A DNA stretch of 64,000 nt, from NCBI RefSeq assembly GCF_005405905.1, contig NZ_BJHU01000009.1, positions 1 through 64,000 on the forward strand. Reading direction: 5' to 3'. Position numbers and translations under genes: made by a program. This DNA is from Acidovorax sp. NB1 (GTDB lineage: Bacteria; Pseudomonadota; Gammaproteobacteria; Burkholderiales; Burkholderiaceae_C). Of this stretch, positions 34,487 to 43,670 are shown piece after piece. The number at the start of each line of letters is the position of its first letter. Positions within the stretch are counted from its first letter, which is position 1. A model generated the notes under the pieces. The model was given only the letters and a program-made list of their open reading frames with translations, ran no database searches and had not been told where the DNA came from.

Positions 34487-37062
34487 GCAGCGGCCCCGGC
34501 TTCGGTGCAGCGCTGGGCCAGGTGGGCCAGGGCTTCTTCGACCTGGTCCACCAGCACCAGGCACAGGTCGCCGGGTTGCAGGCGGGCCAGTGCGGTGTCG
34601 ATGGCGATGAATTCGCCACGGATCTCTTCCACATGCGTGGTGCGGGGCGCACCTGCCAGGCCTTCGCGCAGCAGGGCCATCACTTCACCATCGGCGCGGC
34701 CACGCTGGGCGGCGTCCTGGTACAGGATCACGTCGTCAAATGCGGCGCCCAAAATCACGGTCTGCTCGCGGATGTCTTCATCGCGCCGGTCGCCCGCGCC
34801 GCTGATGACCACACTGCGGCGGTTGCCAGGCAGCGCGTCCACGGCCTGCACCAGGGCGCGCATGGCGTCGGGGTTGTGGCCGTAGTCGGCAATCACCGTG
34901 GCACCCCGGTAGTCCATGATGTTGAAGCGGCCGGGGGCGTTGTCGCTGTCGTTCACAAAGCCCGACAGGCCCCGGCGGATGGTCTGCCAGGGCATGCCCA
35001 CGCCCCAGGCGGCGCCCACGGCAGCCATGACGTTCTCGACCTGGAAGCCGATCTTGCCGTTGCGGGTGATGGGCACGTCGCGCAGGTGGATGGTCTCGCG
35101 CCACGAGCCTTCGGAGGCCACGATGGAGTCACCATCCACGTACACGGTACGGTGGCCCTGGGCGCGGTGCGTGACCATCACGGGGTGGTGGCGGTCGCTG
35201 GCGAAATAGATCACCTTGCCGGGGCAGGCCGAGGCCATGGCGGCCACGATGGGGTCGGCGGCGTTGAGCACGGCGTAGCCCGTGGGGGCCACGTTCTGCA
35301 CGATCACGCGCTTGAGCACGGCCAGGTCTTCCACCGTGGTGATGTAGTTCAGGCCCAGGTGGTCGCCCGCGCCGATGTTGGTGACCACGGCCACCTGGCA
35401 GCGGTCGAAGCCCAGGCCTTCGCGCAGGATGCCGCCCCGCGCGGTTTCGAACACGGCAGCGTCCACCTCAGGGTGCAGCAGCACGTTGCGGGCGCTCTTG
35501 GGGCCGCTGCAGTCGCCGCTGTCGATCTGGCGGCCGTTCACGTACACGCCGTCGGTGTTGGTCATGCCCACGCGCAGGCCCTGTGCAGTGAACAGGTGCG
35601 CCATCAGGCGGGCGGTGGTGGTTTTGCCGTTGGTGCCAGTCACGGCCACGGTGGGGATGCGGCCGTCGTCGCCATGGGCGTACAGCTTGTCCACCATGGC
35701 CTGGCCCACGTTGCGAGGCTTGCCGTAGCTGGGTGCCAAGTGCATGCGCAGGCCGGGGGCAGCGTTCACTTCGACAAAGCCGCCGCCTTGTTCTTCGAGC
35801 GGGCGCAGCACGGTCTCGGCGACCATGTCCACGCCGCAGATGTGCAGGCCCACCATCTGGGCGGCGGCCACAGCGCGGGCTGCGACTTCGGGGTGCACGT
35901 CGTCGGTCACGTCGGTGGCAGTGCCGCCGGTGGACAGGTTGGCGTTGTTGCGCAGGATCACGCGCTGGCCCTTGGGCGGCACGGAGTCGGGCGTCAGGTT
36001 CTGCATGGCCAGGCGGGCCACGGCGATGTCATCGAGGCGGATCTTGGTCAGCGAGGTGGCGTGGCCCTCGCCACGGCGCGGGTCCTGGTTGACCACCTCC
36101 ACCAGCTGGCGCACGGTGTGCTCGCCATCGCCCAGCACCTGGGGCGGTTCGCGGCGCGCGGCGGCCACCAGCTGGTCGCCCACCACCAGCAAGCGGAAGT
36201 CGTGGCCGGGCAGAAAGCGCTCGACCATCACGGTGCCGTAGTCGGCGGCGTTCTTGTAGGCTTCTTCGAGCTGCGCGCGGTCGGTGATGTTGACCGTCAC
36301 GCCCTTGCCCTGGTTGCCGTCCTGCGGCTTGACCACCACGGGCAGGCCGACCTTGAGGGCCACTTCCCAGGCTTCGTCCACGCTCTCGACTGGCTTGCCC
36401 AGCGGCACGGGCACACCGGCGGCGTGCAGCAGGCGCTTGGTCAGGTCCTTGTCCTGGCCGATAGATTCAGCCACGGCGCTGGTCGAATCGACCTCGGCCG
36501 CCTGGATGCGGCGCTGCTTGGAACCCCAGCCAAACTGCACCATGCTGCCGCGTGTGAGGCGGCGGTAGGGGATGCCCCGGGCCACGGCGGCCTCGACGAT
36601 GGAGCCGGTGCTGGGGCCCAGGCGCTCGTCTTCGTCCAGCTCGCGCAGCTCGGCGATTACGGCGTTGGCGTCGAAGCTGCCGTTGCCCAGTGCGGCTTCG
36701 ATGAGCTGCTGCGCGTATTCAAACGCCTTGCGGCCCACGGCTTCTTCGCTGTATTCGACGACCACCTGGTACACGCCCGCGTCGGTGGTGGCGGTGGTGC
36801 GCGCAAAGGTCACCGGGCAGCCTGCCTGCGCCTGCAGGGCGAGGGCGGCTGTCTGCAGCACATGGGCCAGCGACACATCGCCGCCGCCGGTTTCGGGGTG
36901 CAGTGCGCCGATGGCAGGGAACAGGGCGCGCAGCCGGGCTTCAAACCCTGCCATCTGGCCCACGGCACGCTCGGTTTCCGAACAGGCCACCACGGCCTCG
37001 ATGGCCATGTGGCGGCTCCAGAGGTTGGGGCCACGCAGGGCCCGGGTGCGGGATACATCCAT
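34483..37062 (-). CDS. cphA: Cyanophycin synthetase CphA1-like
   Basis: 859 residues: N domain (1-160), ATP-grasp domain (about 205-460; VVVKPQDGNQGKGV, EVNAAPGLRMH) and Mur-ligase-like M domain (about 468-859) with an intact P-loop GTNGKTTTA (Lys480). It ligates Asp then Arg to the growing multi-L-arginyl-poly-L-aspartate. Unusually, the N-domain helix that in its paralogue reads HVLEHIVIE reads HVLQTAALA (67-75), losing the His/Glu set associated with primer generation. It follows its paralogue by 77 bp and is coupled to creA. Confidence 0.92.
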   Translation of the reverse strand: MDVSRTRALRGPNLWSRHMAIEAVVACSETERAVGQMAGFEARLRALFPAIGALHPETGGGDVSLAHVLQTAALALQAQAGCPVTFARTTATTDAGVYQVVVEYSEEAVGRKAFEYAQQLIEAALGNGSFDANAVIAELRELDEDERLGPSTGSIVEAAVARGIPYRRLTRGSMVQFGWGSKQRRIQAAEVDSTSAVAESIGQDKDLTKRLLHAAGVPVPLGKPVESVDEAWEVALKVGLPVVVKPQDGNQGKGVTVNITDRAQLEEAYKNAADYGTVMVERFLPGHDFRLLVVGDQLVAAARREPPQVLGDGEHTVRQLVEVVNQDPRRGEGHATSLTKIRLDDIAVARLAMQNLTPDSVPPKGQRVILRNNANLSTGGTATDVTDDVHPEVAARAVAAAQMVGLHICGVDMVAETVLRPLEEQGGGFVEVNAAPGLRMHLAPSYGKPRNVGQAMVDKLYAHGDDGRIPTVAVTGTNGKTTTARLMAHLFTAQGLRVGMTNTDGVYVNGRQIDSGDCSGPKSARNVLLHPEVDAAVFETARGGILREGLGFDRCQVAVVTNIGAGDHLGLNYITTVEDLAVLKRVIVQNVAPTGYAVLNAADPIVAAMASACPGKVIYFASDRHHPVMVTHRAQGHRTVYVDGDSIVASEGSWRETIHLRDVPITRNGKIGFQVENVMAAVGAAWGVGMPWQTIRRGLSGFVNDSDNAPGRFNIMDYRGATVIADYGHNPDAMRALVQAVDALPGNRRSVVISGAGDRRDEDIREQTVILGAAFDDVILYQDAAQRGRADGEVMALLREGLAGAPRTTHVEEIRGEFIAIDTALARLQPGDLCLVLVDQVEEALAHLAQRCTEAGAAA

Positions 37063-37139
37063 GGGATTTCTTTCAGTAGTCGTCGGGGCTCGTGGGCCGC
37101 GTTCCAGTCGAAGGCGTGTGTGGCTGTGCGGGGGAGGCG

Positions 37140-39338
37140 TCAGGCGGGCAGCTCGGGCTCGAAGGTCTTGATGCCTGCGCCGATCAGATCCGGCGCAATG
37201 TCCAGCGCCCAGGCGGTGCCCACAGCGGCCAGCAGGGCCTCGGTGTCGGGCACCACGGCGTTGCGGCCGAAGGTGAGGTCCGCCAGGGAGCCCAGCACAT
37301 GTTCGGCACTGCCCGTGGCCAGTACCACGTGGCCGTTTTTCACGAACACGGCGCGGCCGTTGTCCTTGGCGCGGTGCTCGGCGATGGCGGGCAGCGTGCC
37401 GTCCTGCGCATACATCACCACGTCGCCGTCGGACAGCGGGGCCAGGTCGGCCACCTGGGCGATGGCGGCGTTGAGCACGGCAGCGCCTTCGGCCAGCACC
37501 ACGTCCACCTGGGTGCGCATCACCTTGGTCATCTGGTCCTGCTCATGCACGTCGAATTCGGCCAGGGTTTCCACGCCGTCCATGTCGGTCACCACGCCCA
37601 CCTGGCAGCGGTCGTAGGCCAGGCCGTCGCGCAGGATGGTGCGTGCGTCGCTTTCGATCACGGCGGCCTGCACCATCTTGTTCATCAGCAGGCGGTGAGC
37701 GGCTTCCCAGTGGGCGCAGTCGGTGGCTTCCACGCGGCGGCGGTCCAGGAACAGGCCGTCGCGGCAGGCCAGGCCGGTGTGGTGGCCGCTCAGGTGCAGC
37801 AGCCAGGCCACCACGCGCGAGATAGTGGCGGTGTTGCGGGTGCCTGCGACGCCCACCAGGGGGATGCGGCCTATGCCTGCAGATCGGCCTTCATCGTCGC
37901 CTTCGGAGGGAAACAGGTGCTCGGCAATCGCCTGGCCCACGGGGCGGGGCGCGCCCACGGCGGGCTTGAGGTGCATCAGCAGGCCGGGGCCTGCGTTCAC
38001 TTCCACAATCGCGCCGCCCTGGGTGTGCAGGGGCTTGGAGATGTCGCGCGCCACCATGTCGATGCCCGCGATGTCCAGACCCACGACCTTGGCGGCCAGC
38101 TGGGCGATGTAGGCCACCTCGGGGTGCACGTCGTCCGTGCAGTCCACGGCCACGTTGCCATTGCGCTGCACCACCACCTGGCGGCCTGCAGCGGGCACCG
38201 AGTCGGCGCCCAGGTCCTGGCGCTTGAGTTCGAGCTGCACCTTGGTGTCGGTGGCCAGGTCGATGATCTCCAGCGGGTACTCTTCTTCGTAGCCCCGGCG
38301 CGGGTCGGAGTTGAGCTGGCTGTCGATGAGTTCCTTGACCGTGGAGCGGCCATTGCCGGTGATGCTGACCACCTCGCCGCGTGCGGCAGCCACCACCTTG
38401 CCGCCCACCACCAGGATGCGGTGTTCGTCGCCGGGGATGAAGCGCTCGACCATCACGTCGCTGCCCTCGGGGTAGGCCACGTGGTAGGCGGCCTCGATGT
38501 CTTCCTGCTTGCGCAGGTCCAGCGTCACGCCCCGGCCGTGGTTGCCGTCGGACGGCTTGACCACCACGGGCAGGCCGATGTCCTGCGCGGCTTCCCAGGC
38601 TTCTTCGGGGCTGTTGACCACCTGGCCTTCGGGGATGGGCACGCCGCAGGATTGGAGCAGGCCCTTGGTCAGGTCCTTGTCGCTGGCGATGCCTTCGGCG
38701 ATGGCGCTGGTGAATTCGGTCTCGGCCGTCCAGATGCGGCGCTGGCTGGCGCCGTAGCCCAGCTGCACCAGGTTGCCGTCGTTCAGGCGGATGTGGGGGA
38801 TGCCCCGGTCGGTGGCTGCGGAGACGATGCAGGCGGTGCTGGGGCCGAGGTACTGGTCGTCCACCTCGGTGCGCACGCGGGCCACGGCGGCGGCCACGTC
38901 GAAAGGCTCGTTGTTGATGGCCGCCATGATGAGCGCATGGCCCTGGGCCAGTGCCACGCGTGCCACGCTCTCGTCGCGGGCGCGGAACACCATGCGGTAC
39001 ACGCCGCGCTGGGGGGTGCTGCGTGTCTGGCCAAAGCCGGTGGGCATGCCCGCCAGGTTCAGCAGTTCAATGACGATGTGTTCCAGCACATGGCCGCACC
39101 AGGTGCCTTCCTGCAGGCGCTGTAGGAAGCCGCCGCGCTCGCCCACGCCGCAGTGGTGCTCGATCAAGGCAGGCAGCCAGGCAGTGAGGCGGTCATTGAA
39201 GCCGGGGATGGTGTTGGAGGGGTAGTCCTCCAGCTCGCCCAGGTCCAGCCAGACTTCCAGGACCGGCCGGTAGGTCCAGATATTGGGGCCCCGCAGGTAG
39301 TTGATGCGAAGCAGTTGGATGTCGTTGAGTTTCGCCAT
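37140..39338 (-). CDS. Cyanophycin synthetase paralogue with degenerate M-domain P-loop (CphA2-like)
   Basis: 732 residues. The N domain keeps HVLEHIVIELL (83-93) and the ATP-grasp domain is intact (VVVKPSDGNHGRGV, EVNAGPGLLMH). In the Mur-like M domain the P-loop is GVAGTRNTATIS (497-507) with Thr503 in place of Lys, and the ETARGGILR motif of its paralogue reads ESDARTILR. It probably retains only the ATP-grasp activity, as in CphA2 enzymes. The start at 39338 (MAKLNDIQLLRINYLRG) follows family N-termini; the longer frame to 39713 looks spurious. Confidence 0.9.
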   Translation of the reverse strand: MAKLNDIQLLRINYLRGPNIWTYRPVLEVWLDLGELEDYPSNTIPGFNDRLTAWLPALIEHHCGVGERGGFLQRLQEGTWCGHVLEHIVIELLNLAGMPTGFGQTRSTPQRGVYRMVFRARDESVARVALAQGHALIMAAINNEPFDVAAAVARVRTEVDDQYLGPSTACIVSAATDRGIPHIRLNDGNLVQLGYGASQRRIWTAETEFTSAIAEGIASDKDLTKGLLQSCGVPIPEGQVVNSPEEAWEAAQDIGLPVVVKPSDGNHGRGVTLDLRKQEDIEAAYHVAYPEGSDVMVERFIPGDEHRILVVGGKVVAAARGEVVSITGNGRSTVKELIDSQLNSDPRRGYEEEYPLEIIDLATDTKVQLELKRQDLGADSVPAAGRQVVVQRNGNVAVDCTDDVHPEVAYIAQLAAKVVGLDIAGIDMVARDISKPLHTQGGAIVEVNAGPGLLMHLKPAVGAPRPVGQAIAEHLFPSEGDDEGRSAGIGRIPLVGVAGTRNTATISRVVAWLLHLSGHHTGLACRDGLFLDRRRVEATDCAHWEAAHRLLMNKMVQAAVIESDARTILRDGLAYDRCQVGVVTDMDGVETLAEFDVHEQDQMTKVMRTQVDVVLAEGAAVLNAAIAQVADLAPLSDGDVVMYAQDGTLPAIAEHRAKDNGRAVFVKNGHVVLATGSAEHVLGSLADLTFGRNAVVPDTEALLAAVGTAWALDIAPDLIGAGIKTFEPELPA

Positions 39339-39586
39339 GGAGTGCAGCGGGTGTGTTTCCGGCCTGGTAAGGGCTTTGCGTGGAAAAAGGGACGAAAAGG
39401 GGGAAGGGAACTTTGCTGGACGATGATTGTGCGCCAGTCCGGGGGCTGTACGCAGTGTCAGCCAAATGGCCGCCGCAGACGTTACAGCTGGATGCCGTCG
39501 CACCGTGGCGTGCAGTATCGGTGAGAATTCTCGCTTTCGCGAGGTGGGCCAACACAGGCCGCCGGTGACGGAAAACCCAACCAAAA

Positions 39587-41893
39587 ATGCAACATCACCA
39601 TTCTGTGGACGCCTCGGGTGTCTTTTCTGGCCCTGTGGGGGCCGATCTGCGGGCCATGCTCGCTTCCAAAGAGAACGTGCTGGCTGCACTGCAGGTTGAC
39701 CTGAGCACGGCACTGCGGTTTGCCACAGGGTGGGTGGTGGTGACTTCCGAACGGCTGCTGGCCTGCGACCCGGGCACCACGGCTTGGCGCAGCTGGCCCC
39801 TGGGTGAGGGCCTGGCGCTCAAGCTGCACGACCACGGCGGTGTGGGTTCCCTGGAGCTGCACAACCCCGGCGAGCGCCTGGCCTTGTGGCGATTTACCCT
39901 GGCGCACCATGCCCAGGCGCTGCGCCTGGTGCAGCGTTTCGAGCAGCAAAGCGCGCGGGGTGACAGCGGTGCGGCGGACGAAGCCGACGAGCCCGCCTGC
40001 CCCACCTGCCATACCCCGCTGCCGCCCGACACCGATGAATGCCCGGCTTGCGCCCGCGCCCAGCCGCCGCAGACTTCCACTTGGGTGCTGCTGCGCCTGT
40101 GGCGTTTTGCCCACCCCTACCGCAAGCAGCTGGCGGCCGGGTTTGGGCTGACGCTGGCGTCCACCGCCGCCACGCTGGTGCCGCCCTACCTCACCATCCC
40201 GCTGATGGACGACATCCTGATTCCGTTCCAGAACGGGCAGAAGATTGATCCAGGCCTGGTGATGCTGTATTTGGGCGGGCTGCTGCTGTCGGCGCTGCTG
40301 GCCTGGGGCCTCTCCTGGGCGCGCACTTACATATTGGCGCTGGTGTCCGAGCGCATTGGCGCCGACCTGCGCACCACCACGTATGAGCATTTGCTGCGCC
40401 TGTCGCTGGACTACTTTGGTGGCAAACGCACGGGCGACCTGATGGCGCGCATCGGGTCGGAAACCGACCGCATCAACGTGTTCCTGTCGCTGCACGCGCT
40501 CGACTTCATCACCGATGTGCTGATGATCGTGATGACGGCGGCGATTCTGTTCTCCATCAACCCGTGGCTGGCGCTGGTCACGCTGGTGCCGCTGCCCTTC
40601 ATCGGCTGGATGATCCACACCGTGCGCGACCGCTTGCGCACCGGGTTCGAAAAGATCGACCGGGTGTGGTCTGAGGTCACCAACGTGCTGGCAGACACCA
40701 TCCCCGGCATCCGCGTGGTGAAGGCATTCGCCCAGGAAAAGCGCGAAGCCCAGCGTTTCCGCGACGCCAACCAGCACAACCTGGAAGTGAACGACAAGCT
40801 CAACAAGACCTGGAGCCTGTTCACGCCCACGGTGTCGCTGCTGACCGAAATCGGCCTGCTGGTGGTGTGGGCGTTCGGCATCTGGCTGGTGTCGCGCAAC
40901 CAGATCACGGTGGGCGTGCTCACGGCCTTCATCGCCTACATCGGGCGTTTCTATGGCCGGCTGGATTCGATGAGCCGCATCGTCTCGGTCACGCAAAAGG
41001 CCGCCGCTGGCGCCAAGCGCATTTTTGACATCCTGGACCACGTGAGCAACGTGCCCGACCCCGCCCAACCCGTCAAGGTGGACAAGGTGCAGGGCGCCAT
41101 CAGCATGCAGGGCGTGGGCTTCCGCTACGGCAGCCGCGCGGTCATCAAGGGGCTGGATCTGGACATCCGCCCCGGCGAGATGATCGGCCTGGTGGGCCAC
41201 AGCGGCTCGGGCAAGAGCACGCTGGTCAACCTGATCAGTCGTTTCTATGACGTGAGCGACGGCTCCATCCAGGTCGATGGCATCGACATCCGCCGCTTTG
41301 CCGTGGCCGACTACCGCCGCCACATCGGCCTGGTGCTGCAGGAGCCTTTTCTGTTCTTCGGCACCATTGCCGAGAACATCGCCTACGGCAAGCCCGAAGC
41401 CACGCGCGAGGAAATCGTGGCCGCGGCCCGCGCCGCCCATGCGCACGAGTTCATCCTGCGCCTGCCGCATGGCTACGACTCGCTGGTGGGCGAGCGCGGT
41501 CAGGGCCTGTCGGGCGGCGAGCGCCAGCGCATCAGCATTGCCCGCGCGCTGCTGATCGACCCGCGCATCCTGATCCTGGACGAGGCCACCTCGGCCGTGG
41601 ACACCGAGACCGAAAAGGAAATCCAGAAGGCGCTCGACAACCTGGTGCAAGGCCGCACGACGATTGCCATTGCCCACCGCCTGTCCACCCTGCGCAAAGC
41701 CGATCGGCTGGTGGTGATGGACCGGGGCGAGGTGGTGGAAGTGGGCCCGCACGACGAACTGATGGAAAAACAGGGCGCCTACTGGCGGCTGTACGAAGCC
41801 CAGGCCCGCCGCGCCGAAGAAGACGCGCAGGCTGCGGGCGTGATCATCGACAGCAGCCTGCTGCACCCGGCCCACCCTGCGGGCAACCCCTGA
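39587..41893 (+). CDS. ABC exporter associated with cyanophycin metabolism
   Basis: 768 residues. An unusual N-terminal region (1-160) holds a zinc-ribbon-like CPTC-x13-CPAC motif. A six-helix exporter membrane domain (about 170-500) follows, then a nucleotide-binding domain (about 520-745) with GHSGSGKST, LSGGERQR, ILILDEATSAVD and the H-loop AHRLST. Such fused exporters accompany cphA genes in Burkholderiales. The substrate is unknown. It is divergent from the cphA pair (248-bp shared upstream region) and precedes the DUF1854 gene by 20 bp. Confidence 0.9.
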   Translation: MQHHHSVDASGVFSGPVGADLRAMLASKENVLAALQVDLSTALRFATGWVVVTSERLLACDPGTTAWRSWPLGEGLALKLHDHGGVGSLELHNPGERLALWRFTLAHHAQALRLVQRFEQQSARGDSGAADEADEPACPTCHTPLPPDTDECPACARAQPPQTSTWVLLRLWRFAHPYRKQLAAGFGLTLASTAATLVPPYLTIPLMDDILIPFQNGQKIDPGLVMLYLGGLLLSALLAWGLSWARTYILALVSERIGADLRTTTYEHLLRLSLDYFGGKRTGDLMARIGSETDRINVFLSLHALDFITDVLMIVMTAAILFSINPWLALVTLVPLPFIGWMIHTVRDRLRTGFEKIDRVWSEVTNVLADTIPGIRVVKAFAQEKREAQRFRDANQHNLEVNDKLNKTWSLFTPTVSLLTEIGLLVVWAFGIWLVSRNQITVGVLTAFIAYIGRFYGRLDSMSRIVSVTQKAAAGAKRIFDILDHVSNVPDPAQPVKVDKVQGAISMQGVGFRYGSRAVIKGLDLDIRPGEMIGLVGHSGSGKSTLVNLISRFYDVSDGSIQVDGIDIRRFAVADYRRHIGLVLQEPFLFFGTIAENIAYGKPEATREEIVAAARAAHAHEFILRLPHGYDSLVGERGQGLSGGERQRISIARALLIDPRILILDEATSAVDTETEKEIQKALDNLVQGRTTIAIAHRLSTLRKADRLVVMDRGEVVEVGPHDELMEKQGAYWRLYEAQARRAEEDAQAAGVIIDSSLLHPAHPAGNP

Positions 41894-41913
41894 GACACCG
41901 CGAGCGCCCTGCC

Positions 41914-42408
41914 ATGAATGCATCCCTGACCCCATCGCCTGCCCCTTCTTTCCAGCTGGCCCGCAACCCGCATGGCCGCCTGGTTCTGACCCTGGCCGAT
42001 GGCACGGCGCATGAAGGCGTGACGCCCGTGCGCGCCTTTCCCATCGCCGCGCCCGGCGAGGGCCTCTCGCTGGTGGGTGCGGACGGCCACGAACTGCTGT
42101 GGATTCCCCGGCTGGAGCAGGTGACAGGCCCGACCCGGCAGCTCATCGACGAGGAGCTGGCGGTGCGCGAGTTTGTGCCCACTATCGAAAAAATCATTGC
42201 GGTGTCTAGCTTTTCGACACCCAGCACCTGGCAGGTGGAGACCGACCGGGGCCCCGCCAGCCTGGTGCTCAAGGCCGAAGAGGACATCCGCCGCCTGGGC
42301 GGGCGCACCCGGCTGCTGATCGCTGGGGGAGACGGCATGCAGTTCCGCGTCAAGGACACCACCGCGCTGGACCGGCACTCGCGCAAGCTGCTGGAACGTT
42401 TCCTCTGA
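41914..42408 (+). CDS. DUF1854 family protein, cyanophycin-associated
   Basis: 164 residues, soluble. GVTPVRAFPIAAPGEGLSLV, WQVETDRGPASLVLKAEED and the C-terminal DRHSRKLLERFL are characteristic of DUF1854, known as a cyanophycin-metabolism-associated family. It probably works with the upstream ABC exporter, of which it is the operon partner. No enzyme motif seen. Confidence 0.85.
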   Translation: MNASLTPSPAPSFQLARNPHGRLVLTLADGTAHEGVTPVRAFPIAAPGEGLSLVGADGHELLWIPRLEQVTGPTRQLIDEELAVREFVPTIEKIIAVSSFSTPSTWQVETDRGPASLVLKAEEDIRRLGGRTRLLIAGGDGMQFRVKDTTALDRHSRKLLERFL

Positions 42409-42652
42409 CCGGCCCGGGCCCTGCAGATCCTCGGCAGCGGCCCCTTTTCCTCGCATTTCCCCTGCGCTGACAGCCTCCGGGCGTTCCGCGGGGCGTTGCC
42501 ACAGAGCGTCAAAACCACAGGCACAGGCCGTGGTTGTGCTCGTTCGCGCGCTCAATCAGCAGTTTTGCTCTGGATCAGGCTGCTCCATGGTCCAAAGATC
42601 TGCTGAAAACTAAGTGAAAACCCTGAATTTGGGTCAATCGGTGAAAAAGACC

Positions 42653-42679
42653 TAAATTTCCCCTTCTTTTTGCCGTTAT
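42653..42679 (+). promoter_or_regulatory. Likely sigma-28 (FliA) flagellar promoter
   Basis: TAAATTTC (42653-42660), an 11-bp spacer and GCCGTTAT (42672-42679) match the FliA consensus TAAAGTTT-N11-GCCGATAA at 12 of 16 positions with exact spacing. It lies about 70 bp upstream of the gene at 42748. The rest of the 339-bp gap 42409-42747 is AT-richer than average and shows no other gene. Confidence 0.7.
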
Positions 42680-42747
42680 GAATTACGAAGACGTCGGAAA
42701 ACCCTCTGCGCGTCGAAACACATTCATCCACCTTCGGGGCCACTGCC

Positions 42748-43179
42748 ATGCAAATGCCACCTGTCGATCGATCGCCGAGTTGGCGTCCTCAGGGCGCTGA
42801 TTTGTATTCCACTGGCGCCTCCGGTGCGCCGCCAGTGCGGCCTATCAATGCCCCCAATCCTGTCGAGTCCATGGACCGGATGGGCGAGGGCGCCATCGTG
42901 CGCGAGCCCGATAAGCCCTCTGCGCCGGATGTGACCAACCGGGACTGGACCGAGGTCAAGAAAAAAGAAACGGTGGAAGAGCCGCCCGAGCCACCCAAGG
43001 AGCCCATCTACAAGCAGCTGCTGGAACTCATCCAGTCGATGTGGCGGGCCAGCGGCACGGCGGTGGAGGTGGCACAGGACATCAACAAGATGACCCTGCA
43101 GGAGCGCATGGCGCAGCAGGTCAAGAATGAGCCGCTCACTTACTCAGACCCCAAGGTCAAGCGTACAGGCGGGCTGTGA
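42748..43179 (+). CDS. Hypothetical protein, probable flagellar-regulon member
   Basis: 143 residues. The N-terminal half is Pro/Ser-rich and disordered; the middle has KKKETVEEPPEPPKEPIYKQ, and the C-terminal third is helical (LLELIQSMWRASGTAVEVAQ). No signal peptide or membrane segment. Family not recognised. The upstream FliA-type promoter suggests it belongs to the late flagellar/chemotaxis regulon. A second in-frame ATG at 42754 is possible. Confidence 0.75.
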   Translation: MQMPPVDRSPSWRPQGADLYSTGASGAPPVRPINAPNPVESMDRMGEGAIVREPDKPSAPDVTNRDWTEVKKKETVEEPPEPPKEPIYKQLLELIQSMWRASGTAVEVAQDINKMTLQERMAQQVKNEPLTYSDPKVKRTGGL

Positions 43180-43187
43180 GCGCGCTG

Positions 43188-43240
43188 TTATTTTGATAGC
43201 TATTTGCGCTTGATGGTCGCGCGGTAGCGGCTCATTTGTT
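43188..43240 (+). repeat. Dispersed REP-like intergenic element, copy d
   Basis: TTGATAGCTATTTGCGCTTG then ATGGTCGCGCGG, then GCGGC and CATTTGTT. It is one of the best-preserved copies, located between the 143-residue gene and the EF-hand gene. Confidence 0.65.
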
Positions 43241-43257
43241 CATATTCCCCCTCGGAA

Positions 43258-43611
43258 TCACGGCCGGGGTGACGAGGCGGTAGCTGCCGCCTGGGCGGCG
43301 GCCCGCTGCTGGTCCCGCTGCTCCCGGTACTTGGCGGCGAAGACCCGCACTTCCTCATACGACACAAAACCGTCCTTGTCGGTGTCTGCGTCATCGAACG
43401 CGGCCGCGAGCCGGGGGAACAGCTGCACCTCGGTGCGGCTGAGCTTGCCGTCGCCGTTGAAGTCCAGCATCTTGAAGTCGCGCTGCGCCTTGGCTTCGCC
43501 TTTGCTGGGGGCGGGGTGGGGCGTGTCAGCGTCAGTTGTCTGGGCCCATGCGGCGCTGCAGGCGCCGATCCAGAGGGCGGCCACGCAGGCCGGGAGGGTG
43601 TTGGTGTGCAA
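43258..43611 (-). CDS. Secreted EF-hand protein
   Basis: 117 residues. The probable start is TTG at 43611 with AAGGAG seven bases upstream, giving a signal peptide (HTNTLPACVAALWIGACSA, cleavage after AWA). Two canonical EF-hand loops, DFNGDGKLSRTE and DTDKDGFVSYEE, should bind calcium. The C-terminus is Ala/Gln-rich. The function is likely calcium buffering or sensing in the envelope. The longer frame to 43659 would spoil the signal peptide. Confidence 0.8.
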   Translation of the reverse strand: MHTNTLPACVAALWIGACSAAWAQTTDADTPHPAPSKGEAKAQRDFKMLDFNGDGKLSRTEVQLFPRLAAAFDDADTDKDGFVSYEEVRVFAAKYREQRDQQRAAAQAAATASSPRP

Positions 43612-43670
43612 AAGGGGGCTCCTTGGATGCGGACCCTGGCCCGCACCCAGACAGACCACGAACCGGGCGG

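Noticed and set aside
34522-37617. 1031-codon plus-strand frame antisense to cphA
   Set aside because: Very His/Gly/Val-rich sequence reflecting the reverse of GC-rich codons; no domain, and the opposite strand is an unambiguous cphA.
37092-39125. 677-codon plus-strand frame antisense to the second cphA paralogue
   Set aside because: Same mirror-codon composition; the minus strand carries the real gene.
42552-42749. Short minus-strand open frame (65 codons) in the 339-bp gap before the sigma-28 gene
   Set aside because: It overlaps the promoter of the gene at 42748, has no ribosome site and no recognisable features; AT-rich gaps open frames by chance.
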